Positions 36,065-45,667 of a DNA stretch of 64,000 nucleotides are shown here, piece after piece; position 1 is the stretch's first letter, and every line of letters begins with the position of its first letter. The stretch is taken from NCBI RefSeq assembly GCF_023702675.1, contig NZ_CP098478.1:3534001-3598000 (forward strand), read 5' to 3'. This stretch comes from Acinetobacter sp. C26M (GTDB taxonomy: Bacteria; Pseudomonadota; Gammaproteobacteria; Pseudomonadales; Moraxellaceae). The position numbers and the translations under genes were made by a program. The notes under the pieces were generated by a model. It was not told where the DNA came from, ran no database searches, and saw nothing but the letters and a program-made list of their open reading frames with translations.

Positions 36065-36670
36065 ATGAGTTTTATCTTGGGTATTACAGGCGGTATTGGA
36101 AGTGGCAAATCTGCAGCCACACAATGGTTTGAATCCCAAGGAATTGCGGTGATTGATGCTGATGTCGTAGCTCGGGAAGTGGTACAACCTGACCAACCTG
36201 CATTAAAATCAATTCAAGAAGCTTTTGGGGATTGGGTCTTATTAGCCGACGGTAATCTCGATCGACGCGCGCTACGAGAACATATCTTCCAGTTTCCACA
36301 AGCACGTCAGGACTTAGAGAAAATTACCCACCCAGCCATTCGCCAGTCAATTATTCAGCAATTGCAACAGGCTGAAAGCCCATATGTAATTTTAGTCTCA
36401 CCTCTTTTGTTTGAAACCAACCAACATGAACTGGTTCAACATACCTTACTGGTCGATGCAGACGAACAAACTCAGCTACAACGCGCCACTCAAAGAGATG
36501 GGCAAAGTGAAGAACAGATCCGAAAAATTATTGCAGCTCAAATGTCACGTGCCCAGAAACAGCAATTAGCGGATGATATTGTACTCAATGACGGATTACT
36601 AGAACATCTCCATCAACAACTCGTACCATTGCATTTAAGCTATTTACAGCGTGCCGAACAAACCTATTAA
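36065..36670 (+). CDS. coaE: Dephospho-CoA kinase
   Basis: 201 residues. Last step of coenzyme A synthesis: phosphorylation of dephospho-CoA. P-loop GITGGIGSGKSAA at the N-terminus, with the DADVVAREVV and TQLQRATQRDG segments typical. I choose ATG 36065 over the upstream TTG at 36053, which would add MVVN in overlap with pilD. The pilD-coaE linkage is shared with Pseudomonas and other gammaproteobacteria. Its 3' end overlaps that of the convergent EamA gene by 4 nt. Confidence 0.95.
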   Translation: MSFILGITGGIGSGKSAATQWFESQGIAVIDADVVAREVVQPDQPALKSIQEAFGDWVLLADGNLDRRALREHIFQFPQARQDLEKITHPAIRQSIIQQLQQAESPYVILVSPLLFETNQHELVQHTLLVDADEQTQLQRATQRDGQSEEQIRKIIAAQMSRAQKQQLADDIVLNDGLLEHLHQQLVPLHLSYLQRAEQTY

Positions 36671-37578
36671 TTTTGTTTCTGTTGTGCCAGTTTTGCGGCT
36701 AAAGTATCTTTACGAAACCATCGCCATGGTTGCAATGCACCAATTCCCATGCCGATAAGTCCGCATACAATCGCGGCATTTAGCGGCTCATTTAGCAAAG
36801 GGACTGCCACAATAGCTGCAATAAATGGTGCCAATGTAACAATACTACCTGTCTTAAATGCACCTAAGCGCTCAATTGCTGCCACATACGTCAACGTTGC
36901 CACGATCACCACCAAGACGCCATGGAACAGCCCTTGAATTAGTAAATGTATAGGCGCTGCATCCTGAAAATGCTTAGGAATAAATAAAATATAAATCGGT
37001 AAATAAATAATAGCCGACCAAATCACCACACCCGCTGTCGCATGCCAAGCAGATAATTTCCACTGCTTCAACAATACCGTGAAAATCCCCCACCACACCG
37101 CACTGATAAAAAGTAGTAAATCTCCTACACCCAATCCTGAAGATTGATCATGCAGCATGAGATAACTCATTAACATCAAAGCAGCCATCATAATGATCAG
37201 ACTAAACCACGTATGTTTATCAAAAGGCTGCCTAAACAATACATAAGCAGCTACAGCAGTACACAAGGGAATACAGCCATTGAGAAATATAGCGGCATGC
37301 GCAGCTGGAGCATACAGAAAAGCGTTATAGACCGTTAGACAATAAACCAAACCACCAATCAGTGCCAAAATGATTGGTCTTGGATGCCACAGAAATGTGA
37401 AATCCTTTTTATAAATCAAGACTGGGAGTAGAATCAAAGAGGCAATCGTAAAACGCATTGCCACCAGATCCCAAACACTGACATGCCAATGTGCATTTAG
37501 GCGGGAGAAAATGGTGAATCCTCCCCAAATGCACATGGTAATAAAGACAAAGAAATAGCCTTGGGTACGAGTAGTCAT
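36667..37578 (-). CDS. EamA-family (DMT superfamily) transporter
   Basis: 303 residues with ten hydrophobic helices in two EamA repeats; N-terminal FVFITMCIWGGFTIFSRL carries the usual TM1 Trp-Gly pattern. Members export metabolites such as amino acids or purine derivatives; the substrate cannot be read here. Convergent with coaE; rlmB lies upstream on the same strand with a 29-nt gap, so a joint transcript is possible. Confidence 0.88.
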   Translation of the reverse strand: MTTRTQGYFFVFITMCIWGGFTIFSRLNAHWHVSVWDLVAMRFTIASLILLPVLIYKKDFTFLWHPRPIILALIGGLVYCLTVYNAFLYAPAAHAAIFLNGCIPLCTAVAAYVLFRQPFDKHTWFSLIIMMAALMLMSYLMLHDQSSGLGVGDLLLFISAVWWGIFTVLLKQWKLSAWHATAGVVIWSAIIYLPIYILFIPKHFQDAAPIHLLIQGLFHGVLVVIVATLTYVAAIERLGAFKTGSIVTLAPFIAAIVAVPLLNEPLNAAIVCGLIGMGIGALQPWRWFRKDTLAAKLAQQKQN

Positions 37579-37607
37579 TTTAAATTACACGAACCAGAAT
37601 GACGAAA

Positions 37608-38354
37608 TTATACACCACGTTGGCGGCAGGCTTCATAAAGCGCCATACCTGTTGCAACACTGACATTCAAACTCTGCAAATCACCTGACATTGGAATATA
37701 AACCGTATGATCACACTGTGACTGTGTGATTGGTCTCAAACCTGTATCTTCTGCACCCATCACAATCACCACAGGGCCATTGAAATCACACTGATGTATC
37801 GGTAATGCTTTTTCATCTAACATCGTACCAATCACACGGGTATGGGTAGTGTCTTTTAAGTGCGCTAGGGTTCGGGCAAGATTTGTGACTTGAATGAATT
37901 TCACTTTTTCAGCGCCACCAGCTGCAACTTTACGTGCGGTCGGTGTCAAACTGGCTGAACGATCACGGGGAACAATCACTGCTTGAACGCCCATTGCAGC
38001 CGCAGTACGAATACATGCACCCAGATTATGCGGATCAGTCACTTGATCAAGTGCCAACAGCAATGCATCTGGCGACTGCTGCATGAGCTCATCCAAATCT
38101 TTTTCATTTAAAGTTGGATGTGGGCGAACAGCTGCCACTACACCCTGATGAAAGGGTAAGCCCGCAAGCTTTTCCAAACTATCACGGCTGGCTTTTTGTA
38201 CACTGATACCGAAAGGCTCTGCCAGCTGCAAAATTTTTTGCAAACGCTGATCATCGCGACCTTTTAAGGTAAATAAAGTCAAAACGCGTTCAGGCTCCAA
38301 CTCCAATAATGACTCCACAGAATGAACGCCATAATAATATTCAGGTTTTGCCAT
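37608..38354 (-). CDS. rlmB: 23S rRNA (guanosine-2'-O-)-methyltransferase RlmB
   Basis: 248 residues from ATG 38354 (MAKPEYYYGVHSVESLLE), chosen because AAGAGG lies 6 nt before it; a longer start would add 9 residues. SPOUT-class enzyme methylating Gm2251 in the peptidyl-transferase P loop. Segments: N-terminal substrate-binding domain, then DPHNLGACIRTAAAMG, VIVMGAEDTGLR and IPMSGDLQSLNVSVATGMALYE, the three SpoU motifs. Confidence 0.95.
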   Translation of the reverse strand: MAKPEYYYGVHSVESLLELEPERVLTLFTLKGRDDQRLQKILQLAEPFGISVQKASRDSLEKLAGLPFHQGVVAAVRPHPTLNEKDLDELMQQSPDALLLALDQVTDPHNLGACIRTAAAMGVQAVIVPRDRSASLTPTARKVAAGGAEKVKFIQVTNLARTLAHLKDTTHTRVIGTMLDEKALPIHQCDFNGPVVIVMGAEDTGLRPITQSQCDHTVYIPMSGDLQSLNVSVATGMALYEACRQRGV

Positions 38355-38483
38355 GAACAACCTCTTGCAGTATTCCCTCATGTATAAAGAAGGATAATTA
38401 GAATGGGGATTTTGAAAAAATAAAAATCCTGCAAAGCAACTTTACAGGTGAGGAGCGATTATAGCTCAGCAAGAGTACTTAAT

Positions 38484-38517
38484 AAAAAAATCCTGCAAAA
38501 TGACTTCACAGGATTTC
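38484..38517 (-). terminator. Terminator after ppnP
   Basis: On the minus strand AAATCCTG ... CAGGATTT pairs around a 13-nt loop, followed by TTTTTATT. A degenerate second copy of the left half (AAATCCTGCAAA with CAGG) occurs about 60 bp further on, near 38430-38450. Confidence 0.65.
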
Positions 38518-38554
38518 TATTGAGTCTAGTGTACTCGATTTAAGAAGGAATAGG

Positions 38555-38881
38555 TTAGCCTTCTAAATGACAGACATAATCAAGTACTTCGTCTGCTTCA
38601 ATGTGGAACATGCTATTGCCAGGTACATAAAAAGATTGACCTGCGCGAAATAATTCACTTTCAGTGCTATCTGCTATTTTGACACGGCATTCACCAGAAA
38701 TAATTTCCATACGCTCTGGAACATGTGTTTCAAACGTTAAAGCTTGTTCAGTAGGTAAAATAACCCCTAAAGTCTTTTTTGTACCATCTTCAAATTGTAC
38801 AGTATGGCTAATACATGCCCCACCAAAATACACATTCGATTTCTTAATGACCGTTACATGATCAAATTGCACTGAACTCAT
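38555..38881 (-). CDS. ppnP: Pyrimidine/purine nucleoside phosphorylase PpnP
   Basis: 108-residue cupin-fold protein of the PpnP (formerly DUF1255/YaiE) family, which phosphorolyses a broad range of nucleosides. Full length with typical segments [27 protein letters not shown] and [12 protein letters not shown]. Starts at ATG 38881 with GGAGAGT upstream. Single gene with its own terminator; rlmB lies further downstream on the same strand. Confidence 0.92.
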   Translation of the reverse strand: MSSVQFDHVTVIKKSNVYFGGACISHTVQFEDGTKKTLGVILPTEQALTFETHVPERMEIISGECRVKIADSTESELFRAGQSFYVPGNSMFHIEADEVLDYVCHLEG

Positions 38882-39477
38882 GCGTACTCTCCAAATAATG
38901 CCGCATTTATATTAGGTTATGCTGGACGTAGTTTAATTGCGCTGCGGCAACTAATCAATCCATTTTCTAGGCTAAACATAGCAATTTTCATACCTGAGCC
39001 CAGATTAACAAAGCAACGCTTTGTCTGGGTGCAAGTCGAACAGCTAGGCTGTGAGTGAAGAGGAAAAGTAAAGCGAAGCTTTGTCCTGAGGAACGTTCAA
39101 GTTCCGCAAGAAGACGAGTAGCTCTGCTACAAGTGACGAGGATTAACAAAGTAACGCTTTGTCTCGGCGCAAGTCGAACAGCTAGGCTGTGAGTAAAGTA
39201 GAAAGCAACCCAAGAGACGCATCGCTTCACAAGGTCTGAGTGCAAGACCTTACGCCATACATGGCTCATATACTGCGAGTGGCGGGGAATAATAAACATT
39301 AATAATCATTACCTTTACTCCCCCTTATAAATGTTGAAGAAAAAGCCAAGAGATTAAACACATAACAAAATAACCTCCTATCTATCCAGTAAATCAGGAA
39401 AATCCTACATTCAACTCTTGTCGTCACTTTAAAACTTCTCTATCTTTAAGCAAAAGATTCTGTGCATTGGATGCTTT
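38882..39477. other. Intergenic region holding a hairpin-array repeat element
   Basis: 596 bp between ppnP and recN. 38882-39000 and 39205-39477 show no gene. The middle holds the structured repeat listed separately. The minus-strand reading frame at 38988-39299 exists only because the repeat lacks stops in that phase; its translation contains two near-identical segments from the DNA repeat and no ribosome site. Confidence 0.6.
39003..39204. repeat. Direct repeat (two 64-bp copies) with array of small tri-loop hairpins
   Basis: Copy A 39003-39066 and copy B 39141-39204 differ at 6 of 64 positions. Each copy contains ACAAAGC-AAC-GCTTTGT (39008-39024 in copy A; AAC is preceded by T-for-C in copy B) and CAGC-TAG-GCTG. 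The spacer between copies adds AAAGC-GAA-GCTTT, GGAAC...GTTCC and GTAGC-TCT-GCTAC. All hairpins are short stems mostly with three-base loops, spaced 10-20 nt apart. It resembles a dispersed intergenic repeat more than a gene. Confidence 0.75.
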
Positions 39478-41136
39478 ATGCTCACCCATTTAACTTTAAT
39501 TAATTTTGCACTCGCTGACCATTTGGCTTTAGATATTGAACAAGGCTTCAATGTACTGACTGGCGAAACTGGCGCGGGCAAATCATTATTGTTAGATGCG
39601 CTTTCTGCCTGCTTAGGTGAACGTACTGATACTAATTATGTGCGTTATGGTGCAGACAAAGCCGATGTCACCGCTGTGTTTAGTTATCAAGCGGAAAGTG
39701 CCGAAGCACATTGGCTCACCGAACATGAACTGGATGATGATTCAGGCGAAATCCACTTAAGACGTGTGATTTTTGCCACAGGCCGCAGTAAGGCATGGAT
39801 CAATGGTCGCCCAAGCAGCTTGGCCGAACTCAAAGAAATCGGACGTTTACTGGTTCAGCTTTATAGCCAGCACAGCCAGCAACAGTTACTCGAGCCACCT
39901 TATCCTAAACGTTGGCTGGATCGTTATCATAATTTTGCCGAACCTTCATATGCAGTACGTGAAGCCTATAGCACATGGCAACGAAATATTCGCCAACATC
40001 AAGCTGCCTTAGATGCACAAACCACCCGTATTCAAAAAATACAACGTTTAGAATCCCAGCTTGAAGAGCTTGAAGAGGTTGTTCAAACTGATTATCGCGA
40101 AATAGAACAAGAGTTCGATCGCCTCAGCCATCATGAACATATCATGCAGGACTGTAGTTATAGTCTCAATGTCTTGGATGAAGCTGAGCAGAATATTACC
40201 CAAGAAGTTGCCTCGATTATCCGTCGTTTAGAATCACACGCAGGTCGCAGCGAACAGTTAGCCAATATTTATAACTCTTTGTTAAATGCCCAAAGCGAAA
40301 TTGATGATGCAACCGCAAGTTTACGTCAATTTATTGATCGGCAAAGTTTTGACCCTGAACGCATGGAACAACTTAATACAACACTAGAAGTCTTCCATCG
40401 TTTGGCACGTAAACACAGAATCCAACCTGAATTATTGAAACAAGAATATGAAATTTGGCAGCAAGAATTAGAACAACTCCATCAACTTGAAGATCCAGAA
40501 ACGTTGGCCGAGCAAGTTGAAGTTTCATATCAGGCATTTATACAAGCAGCGCAACATCTGGATGAAATCCGTCGTACAGCTGCGATTCCTTTAGCGAAAC
40601 AACTGACCGAACAAGTTAAACCACTTGCTCTGCCAGAAGCACATTTTGAGTTTAAATTCGAGCCACAAGAACCTAATGCAGAAGGTCTCAGCTTTATTCA
40701 ACTTCTATTTACCGCCAACAAAGGCATGCCACCACAACCCTTGGCACGCGTTGCATCGGGTGGAGAGTTATCTCGTATTGCACTGGTGATGCAAGTGATG
40801 AATGCAGAAAAAACAGATGCTGAAGTACTGGTCTTCGATGAAATTGATGTCGGCATTAGCGGAGGTACGGCTGAAGTAGTGGGTCGTTTACTGGCAGATC
40901 TGGCTCAACATGTTCAACTGCTTTGTATCACCCATCAAGCCCAAGTTGCAGCTCAATCAGACCAGCATTTATTGGTGAAGAAACAACAGACTGACCCAGC
41001 CAGCAGTACCATCATCGAACTGAATGAAGAACAACGTATTTTAGAGCTAGCACGTATGTCAGGTGGTGTCGAAATTAGCGAAACGACCTTACAGCATGCA
41101 CGGCAACTCCGTCAGCTGAAGTTCCAAACGGCCTAA
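39478..41136 (+). CDS. recN: DNA repair protein RecN
   Basis: 552 residues; SMC-like ATPase that helps hold and process DNA ends during double-strand break repair. Walker A GETGAGKSLLLDAL is at residues 28-41, a long coiled coil with central hinge fills the middle, and the C-terminal lobe carries the signature VASGGELSRIALVM, Walker B VLVFDEIDVGISG and the H-loop-like LCITHQAQVA. No LexA-type operator was sought with confidence; Acinetobacter lacks canonical LexA. Stands as a single gene before algH. Confidence 0.96.
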   Translation: MLTHLTLINFALADHLALDIEQGFNVLTGETGAGKSLLLDALSACLGERTDTNYVRYGADKADVTAVFSYQAESAEAHWLTEHELDDDSGEIHLRRVIFATGRSKAWINGRPSSLAELKEIGRLLVQLYSQHSQQQLLEPPYPKRWLDRYHNFAEPSYAVREAYSTWQRNIRQHQAALDAQTTRIQKIQRLESQLEELEEVVQTDYREIEQEFDRLSHHEHIMQDCSYSLNVLDEAEQNITQEVASIIRRLESHAGRSEQLANIYNSLLNAQSEIDDATASLRQFIDRQSFDPERMEQLNTTLEVFHRLARKHRIQPELLKQEYEIWQQELEQLHQLEDPETLAEQVEVSYQAFIQAAQHLDEIRRTAAIPLAKQLTEQVKPLALPEAHFEFKFEPQEPNAEGLSFIQLLFTANKGMPPQPLARVASGGELSRIALVMQVMNAEKTDAEVLVFDEIDVGISGGTAEVVGRLLADLAQHVQLLCITHQAQVAAQSDQHLLVKKQQTDPASSTIIELNEEQRILELARMSGGVEISETTLQHARQLRQLKFQTA

Positions 41137-41250
41137 TTAAAGCGATAAAATTTCAGAAAAAGATTGGCGAAATCCGATTAACTCTTGTATGTTGATAAAA
41201 AGAACCTATCTAGATAAATCAGCACAATACATTGATGGAGAATCGCCTAG

Positions 41251-41805
41251 GTGACGAAACAATATTTAACTCACCGTTGTCTCATCGCTCCACCAGACAT
41301 GGTAGATGACTTTTTTGCCAATACAGTCATCTATATTGCTCGCCATGACGAAGACGGCGCTCAGGGCATCATTATCAACCGACCTTCAGATTTACAAATC
41401 AAAGAATTACTCAATGATTTAGAGATTGATGCAGATAATGTACATCCTCATGCTGTGTTACAAGGTGGCCCATTACGCCCAGAAGCAGGATTTGTACTGC
41501 ATACTGGCCAGCCAACATGGCACTCATCGATTGCAGTTGGTGAAAACGTCTGCATCACCACCAGTAAAGATATTCTGGATGCCATTGCACATAACGAAGG
41601 TGTTGGACGTTATCAGATTGCCTTGGGTTATGCCAGCTGGAGTAAGAACCAGCTCGAAGAGGAAATGACACGAGGAGATTGGCTGATCTGCGAGTCGGAT
41701 ATGGATTTGATTTTTAATTTGCCTTATCACGACCGTTGGGATGCCGCTTACAAGAAAATTGGGGTAGACCGTACTTGGTTTGCTTCCGAGATTGGTCATG
41801 CCTGA
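41251..41805 (+). CDS. YqgE/AlgH family protein
   Basis: 184 residues from GTG 41251. The YqgE/AlgH family, of unknown biochemical role, is marked by the N-terminal [38 protein letters not shown] and [16 protein letters not shown] segments. It was named for alginate regulation in Pseudomonas, though that function is not established. Its end overlaps the start of ruvX by 8 nt, the usual yqgE-yqgF pairing in gammaproteobacteria. Confidence 0.93.
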   Translation: MTKQYLTHRCLIAPPDMVDDFFANTVIYIARHDEDGAQGIIINRPSDLQIKELLNDLEIDADNVHPHAVLQGGPLRPEAGFVLHTGQPTWHSSIAVGENVCITTSKDILDAIAHNEGVGRYQIALGYASWSKNQLEEEMTRGDWLICESDMDLIFNLPYHDRWDAAYKKIGVDRTWFASEIGHA

Positions 41806-42241
41806 TATGCAAGCATCCCAATCCATCATGGCGTTTGACTTTGGTACCCAAAAAATGGGGATGGCTATGGGTCAATCCAGTATTGAAAGTAGCAATCCCC
41901 TGCCATTATTCCCGATGAAAGATGGTATTCCAGACTGGGATAAATTATTAAAGATTGTCAAAGAGTGGCAACCCAATTTATTTCTCGTTGGCTTACCGTT
42001 GAATATGGATGATAGTGAATCAGAGCTCTCTGCCCGTGCGCGAAAATTCGCCCGTCGTTTACGCCATCAAACCAATATTGAAACATGGATGGTGGATGAG
42101 CGTTTAACCACACGAGAAGCGAGAGAAGAACTCGAGTTTTATCAAAGCAAAGGTCAGGCGAAACGTTTATCGGCGGATAGTTTTGCTGCTGCATTACTGA
42201 TTCAGAGCTGGTATCGCGACCCAGCAGGAATTACGCCTTAA
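41798..42241 (+). CDS. ruvX: Holliday junction resolvase-like RuvX (YqgF)
   Basis: 147 residues from ATG 41798 ([10 protein letters not shown]); ATG 41807 is an alternative, and an upstream TTG is unlikely. RNase H-fold nuclease related to RuvC, implicated in processing the 5' end of pre-16S rRNA. Motifs: [14 protein letters not shown] with its catalytic Asp, [15 protein letters not shown], and the C-terminal DERLTTREA...[14 protein letters not shown] with acidic residues. Translation is probably coupled to algH. Confidence 0.93.
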   Translation: MPDMQASQSIMAFDFGTQKMGMAMGQSSIESSNPLPLFPMKDGIPDWDKLLKIVKEWQPNLFLVGLPLNMDDSESELSARARKFARRLRHQTNIETWMVDERLTTREAREELEFYQSKGQAKRLSADSFAAALLIQSWYRDPAGITP

Positions 42242-42271
42242 TCATAAATCTCATTATAGTTCTTTCAATAT

Positions 42272-42289
42272 AGCGGCATCCGTGCCGCT
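42272..42289. terminator. Hairpin between convergent ruvX and HlyD genes
   Basis: AGCGGCA-TCCG-TGCCGCT, a perfect 7-bp GC-rich stem lying between the two stop codons. No T-run follows on either strand, so it is terminator-like only. Confidence 0.45.
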
Positions 42290-42307
42290 CAGCGTAAGTG
42301 AATAAAA

Positions 42308-43309
42308 TCATTTCTCAATAATTCTAACCGTCGCGGTACGCCCAGAAACAAAGGCCAAAGGATTTTGCGGCTGCTCATCCAATACAATTTTCACAGGCAC
42401 ACGCTGCGCCAAACGTACCCAACTAAAGGTTGGATTCACATTCGCCAATAAATTCGAACTACCAGAACGCTCACGATCTTCAATCCCTGTCGCGATCCCT
42501 TGTACATGACCACGAATGCGCTGCTTATCACCCATCAATTGTACTGTTGCCGCATCACCAACATGAATACGGTTCAGTTTAGTCTCTTCAAAGTAACCCA
42601 CGACATAGAGCTGATGGCGATCTAATAAGGCAGCAACTGCTTGCCCAACTTTCACATAATTACCAACCCGTAAATCAAAGTTAGATAAGGTTCCATCTGC
42701 AGGAGCAACCACTTCAGAACGATTCAGATTCAACTGAGCCAAATGAAGGCTGCTGGTTGCCACTTCGATTAATGCTTGCTGTTGTTGAATGGCTGCATTA
42801 GCTTGTTCGATACTTGCTGTTAACTGCTCTTTTTCTGCAACAGCTTGATCACGAGTTGCAAAAACCTGATCTTGTTCTTGCTTAGAAACCGCACCATCCA
42901 TCAAACTGGCATAACGCGCTGCATTTTTCTCAGCCAGCTTCATATTGGCTTCGGTTTTCACTAAACTCGCTTTTGAACCTGCTAAACTTGCATGTGCCTG
43001 TGCTAAACCCGCTTTGGCTTTGGCAATATCTGACTTGGCCTGTTCAACATCCAGAGCTTGACGTGCCACATCAATTTTGAACAGAACCTGCCCTTTTTTT
43101 ACCGTCTGGTTGTCTTGTACCAAAACTTCAGTTACCAAACCATTCACATCGGAAGCGACCTGAATCACATCACCACGTACACGCCCATCACGTGTCCACG
43201 GTGCTGCATTGTAGTAATTCCATAAATGCACGATGGTGTAAACGGCAATCACAATTGCAACCAGCAATACAATCGGACGTATAACTTTTCTTACATCAAA
43301 TGCATTCAT
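42308..43309 (-). CDS. HlyD/EmrA-type efflux periplasmic adaptor
   Basis: 333 residues from ATG 43309, chosen because AGAGG lies upstream; a longer frame start at 43327 is possible. One N-terminal membrane helix (VIRPIVLLVAIVIAVYTIVHLW), a biotinyl-lipoyl-like segment (GDVIQVASDVNGLVTEVLVQDNQTVKKGQVLFKID), a long alpha-helical hairpin rich in Ala/Gln/Lys, and a second lipoyl half (VVAPADGTLSNFDLRVGNYV). It is the adaptor of the FUSC-DUF1656-HlyD set, like E. coli AaeA, and would link the FUSC permease to an outer-membrane channel. Confidence 0.9.
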   Translation of the reverse strand: MNAFDVRKVIRPIVLLVAIVIAVYTIVHLWNYYNAAPWTRDGRVRGDVIQVASDVNGLVTEVLVQDNQTVKKGQVLFKIDVARQALDVEQAKSDIAKAKAGLAQAHASLAGSKASLVKTEANMKLAEKNAARYASLMDGAVSKQEQDQVFATRDQAVAEKEQLTASIEQANAAIQQQQALIEVATSSLHLAQLNLNRSEVVAPADGTLSNFDLRVGNYVKVGQAVAALLDRHQLYVVGYFEETKLNRIHVGDAATVQLMGDKQRIRGHVQGIATGIEDRERSGSSNLLANVNPTFSWVRLAQRVPVKIVLDEQPQNPLAFVSGRTATVRIIEK

Positions 43310-43374
43310 GTTTATGACCTCTACCACCTTTCTTTACATCATTAAATTTTAGAATCAACATCTCGTCCAAGACC

Positions 43375-43581
43375 TCAAGCCCACAGCCAAACAAATAGGC
43401 AATGCACCAGCAGCATCAAACCCAAGTAAAGGCACAAATTAAAAATACTAGGTAATGCAATCCAACCTTTGATGACTAAGCGATCAATCACAGGGCTGAG
43501 CAGCTTAAACAGGACATAAGCAACAATGGCTTGCACCAAAAGGATTGGGATATAAACCCCATAAAGATTCATTTCACCCAT
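43375..43581 (-). CDS. DUF1656 small membrane protein (AaeX-like)
   Basis: 68 residues with two membrane helices and the N-terminal segment GEMNLYGVYIPILL typical of DUF1656. These proteins are encoded with FUSC and HlyD partners; E. coli AaeX is one. The function is unclear. Its start overlaps the FUSC stop codon by 8 nt, and the adaptor gene follows 65 nt later. Confidence 0.9.
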   Translation of the reverse strand: MGEMNLYGVYIPILLVQAIVAYVLFKLLSPVIDRLVIKGWIALPSIFNLCLYLGLMLLVHCLFVWLWA

Positions 43582-45667
43582 GAGATACCCCTAAACCATA
43601 TCTGTCTGAATAGATCTGTTCTATTGAGACATGACCAATACTTTCACAAATATTATTCAGTGAAATGAGCAGCCGCTGCCGTAACTGTACATCTTCAATC
43701 TGCTCTGAGATGCCTTGCAAACGCTCTATTTGTCGCACAATATGAGTCGGAAAATGATGACTTGAAAGTTGCTTTTCTTGCGTTTGAAAATAATCTGCCA
43801 ACTGCTGTTGTAACTGGTTTAATTCATTTTTTAGTTCAAACAATTGTGGCAATTTTTGGCTAATTTCTTGCAAACGGACTAAATCAACAATTGAACTACT
43901 TTCAACCAATGCATTTTGAATAGCAGTTTTCACGTCGGGGTTTTGCACCATCTTGGTATTTAATACTCCGACACGGTCTAACATACTGCGTAAATGAATT
44001 TTAAAATCAGTACCATAAGACAAATGCAACGCTTGTCGCATTGCTTGGTAATGCAAAGCTAAAATTCGCGTTGCGCTGGTATCTGGTGAAACAGCACGCA
44101 CCAAATCAATCACAATCAGGGACACTAAAACGCCTAACACCATTGCAAAGGAACTATCCAGATAAGAGACCGCATCCATGGTATATTTATTATGTAGATT
44201 CAATCCCATCATGGTATTAATCCCAAGCACCATCCCTACAGGCATCAGCATTTGATTGGCCATCATGCTCACAGCAACAAGGAATACTGGAAATAGCACC
44301 AGCGCCAATTGCCAGAAATGAGTGATATGCGGGAAGATTCCAAAAGCATAGATAAAAACCAAACCAGCTGAGACAATACTGCCCCAAATAAAAATGCGTA
44401 ATACAGGTACAGGATTATCCAAAGCGGTGAGGATACATGCTGTAATCGCGCCCATCTGAGCCATCATAAAGCCAGCTTTCCAACCTGAAAGAATCCAAGC
44501 CGCTGTTACAATAAAAGTAATCAACACCGCACTGATGCCACCGCGAATCGCAATCCCGTGATCACGATGTAAGCTCGGATATTTAGTGGTGATTGCCGTA
44601 ATTTCAGCTGGAATCTCTTTATTACCCTGCTGGATTTGCTGCCAAATCAATTTCACTGCCAGCATATTGGCAATAAAATGACGGACATCCATTTTCAAAG
44701 CCCCCAACACGATCTGCTGTTCAGGGGTAGCTTGTGCAATCAATTCAACAAAATCTTGTTCAAATTTTATGGGTAAGCTTTGTAAATCCGTTGGCACCAG
44801 CACTTTATCTTGCTTTAAAAAAAGCAATGTTTCCTGACGGATGCGATTTAAATGTGGTGCAAGATTGGCAAGTTGCATTTGTTCAAGCTGTTTGACCCGT
44901 TGCGACAGCGCCACAAGATTGGCAACCACCAATGAAACCTGATGCAGCATTTCCTGCAAGGTCTTGGTCATTCCTTTCAGTTCACCTTTTTCATAAGCCA
45001 AATGTACGGCTAAAGCATGAATATCAGAAGCATCACGGGTGATCACAGATAGAACTTGAGTATAGTTTCCAGATGTCTCTTGCACTGTAATCAGCTTTTC
45101 AAAAGTACTTTCTAGATCACTCAGGGTCTTATTGACCCGTTGTTTAATCATAGCCCCGACATGCACAGGAAAAAACGTTGCAGAAACCACAGCGGTTGAA
45201 ATCACGCCCACTGAAATCTCCAGTACACGGGCTAAAGCGATATCAAAAATATTATAAGTATCAATATAGGTAATCGCGTTATACACAATCATGGCGGTTG
45301 AATAACCCGCCAACATAAATACATAACTACGTGGAGTGCGGTCTAACAATGATACGTACAGCGCAAAGCCTACCCATAACGACAAAATAATCGTAAACAA
45401 CCATGGCGTATTAATAAAATGTGGGGTGAGAAATAAAGCAATCATCGCCCCTGCGGCAGTACCTACCAAGCGATAAACACATTTTGAAGACACCATGCCA
45501 GAATATGGACTGGCGATAATCAGTACCGTACCAATCGACCACATCGGATTAATCAAATCTAGTTCAAACGAAATAAACAGTGCCAGCATACCTGCGACAA
45601 ATGTTTTGCAGGCAAAGATGATGTCGAGTCGACTCGGTCTAAAAGCCAACAACTGTTTAAATAGCAT
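43574..45667 (-). CDS. FUSC-family efflux permease (AaeB-like)
   Basis: 697 residues from ATG 45667 (MLFKQLLAFRPSRLD). An upstream frame extension to 45847 adds 60 residues without family resemblance. Two blocks of five to six membrane helices: residues roughly 20-170 (FVAGMLALFISFELDLINPMWS, GTAAGAMIALFLTP) and 370-520. Each is followed by a helical cytoplasmic part, the tandem FUSC layout of AaeB, which exports aromatic carboxylic acids. First gene of the operon, divergent from the IclR regulator, which may control it. Confidence 0.88.
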   Translation of the reverse strand: MLFKQLLAFRPSRLDIIFACKTFVAGMLALFISFELDLINPMWSIGTVLIIASPYSGMVSSKCVYRLVGTAAGAMIALFLTPHFINTPWLFTIILSLWVGFALYVSLLDRTPRSYVFMLAGYSTAMIVYNAITYIDTYNIFDIALARVLEISVGVISTAVVSATFFPVHVGAMIKQRVNKTLSDLESTFEKLITVQETSGNYTQVLSVITRDASDIHALAVHLAYEKGELKGMTKTLQEMLHQVSLVVANLVALSQRVKQLEQMQLANLAPHLNRIRQETLLFLKQDKVLVPTDLQSLPIKFEQDFVELIAQATPEQQIVLGALKMDVRHFIANMLAVKLIWQQIQQGNKEIPAEITAITTKYPSLHRDHGIAIRGGISAVLITFIVTAAWILSGWKAGFMMAQMGAITACILTALDNPVPVLRIFIWGSIVSAGLVFIYAFGIFPHITHFWQLALVLFPVFLVAVSMMANQMLMPVGMVLGINTMMGLNLHNKYTMDAVSYLDSSFAMVLGVLVSLIVIDLVRAVSPDTSATRILALHYQAMRQALHLSYGTDFKIHLRSMLDRVGVLNTKMVQNPDVKTAIQNALVESSSIVDLVRLQEISQKLPQLFELKNELNQLQQQLADYFQTQEKQLSSHHFPTHIVRQIERLQGISEQIEDVQLRQRLLISLNNICESIGHVSIEQIYSDRYGLGVSHG

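Noticed and set aside
39003..39204. CRISPR array
   Set aside because: Only two copies of a 64-bp unit with 6 differences and a hairpin-rich spacer; no regular short repeats or cas genes.
38988..39299. Minus-strand 103-codon frame with repeated FTHSLAVRLAPRQSV segments
   Set aside because: The repeats come from the 64-bp DNA repeat and hairpins; no ribosome site, odd composition, so it is a by-product of the repeat element.
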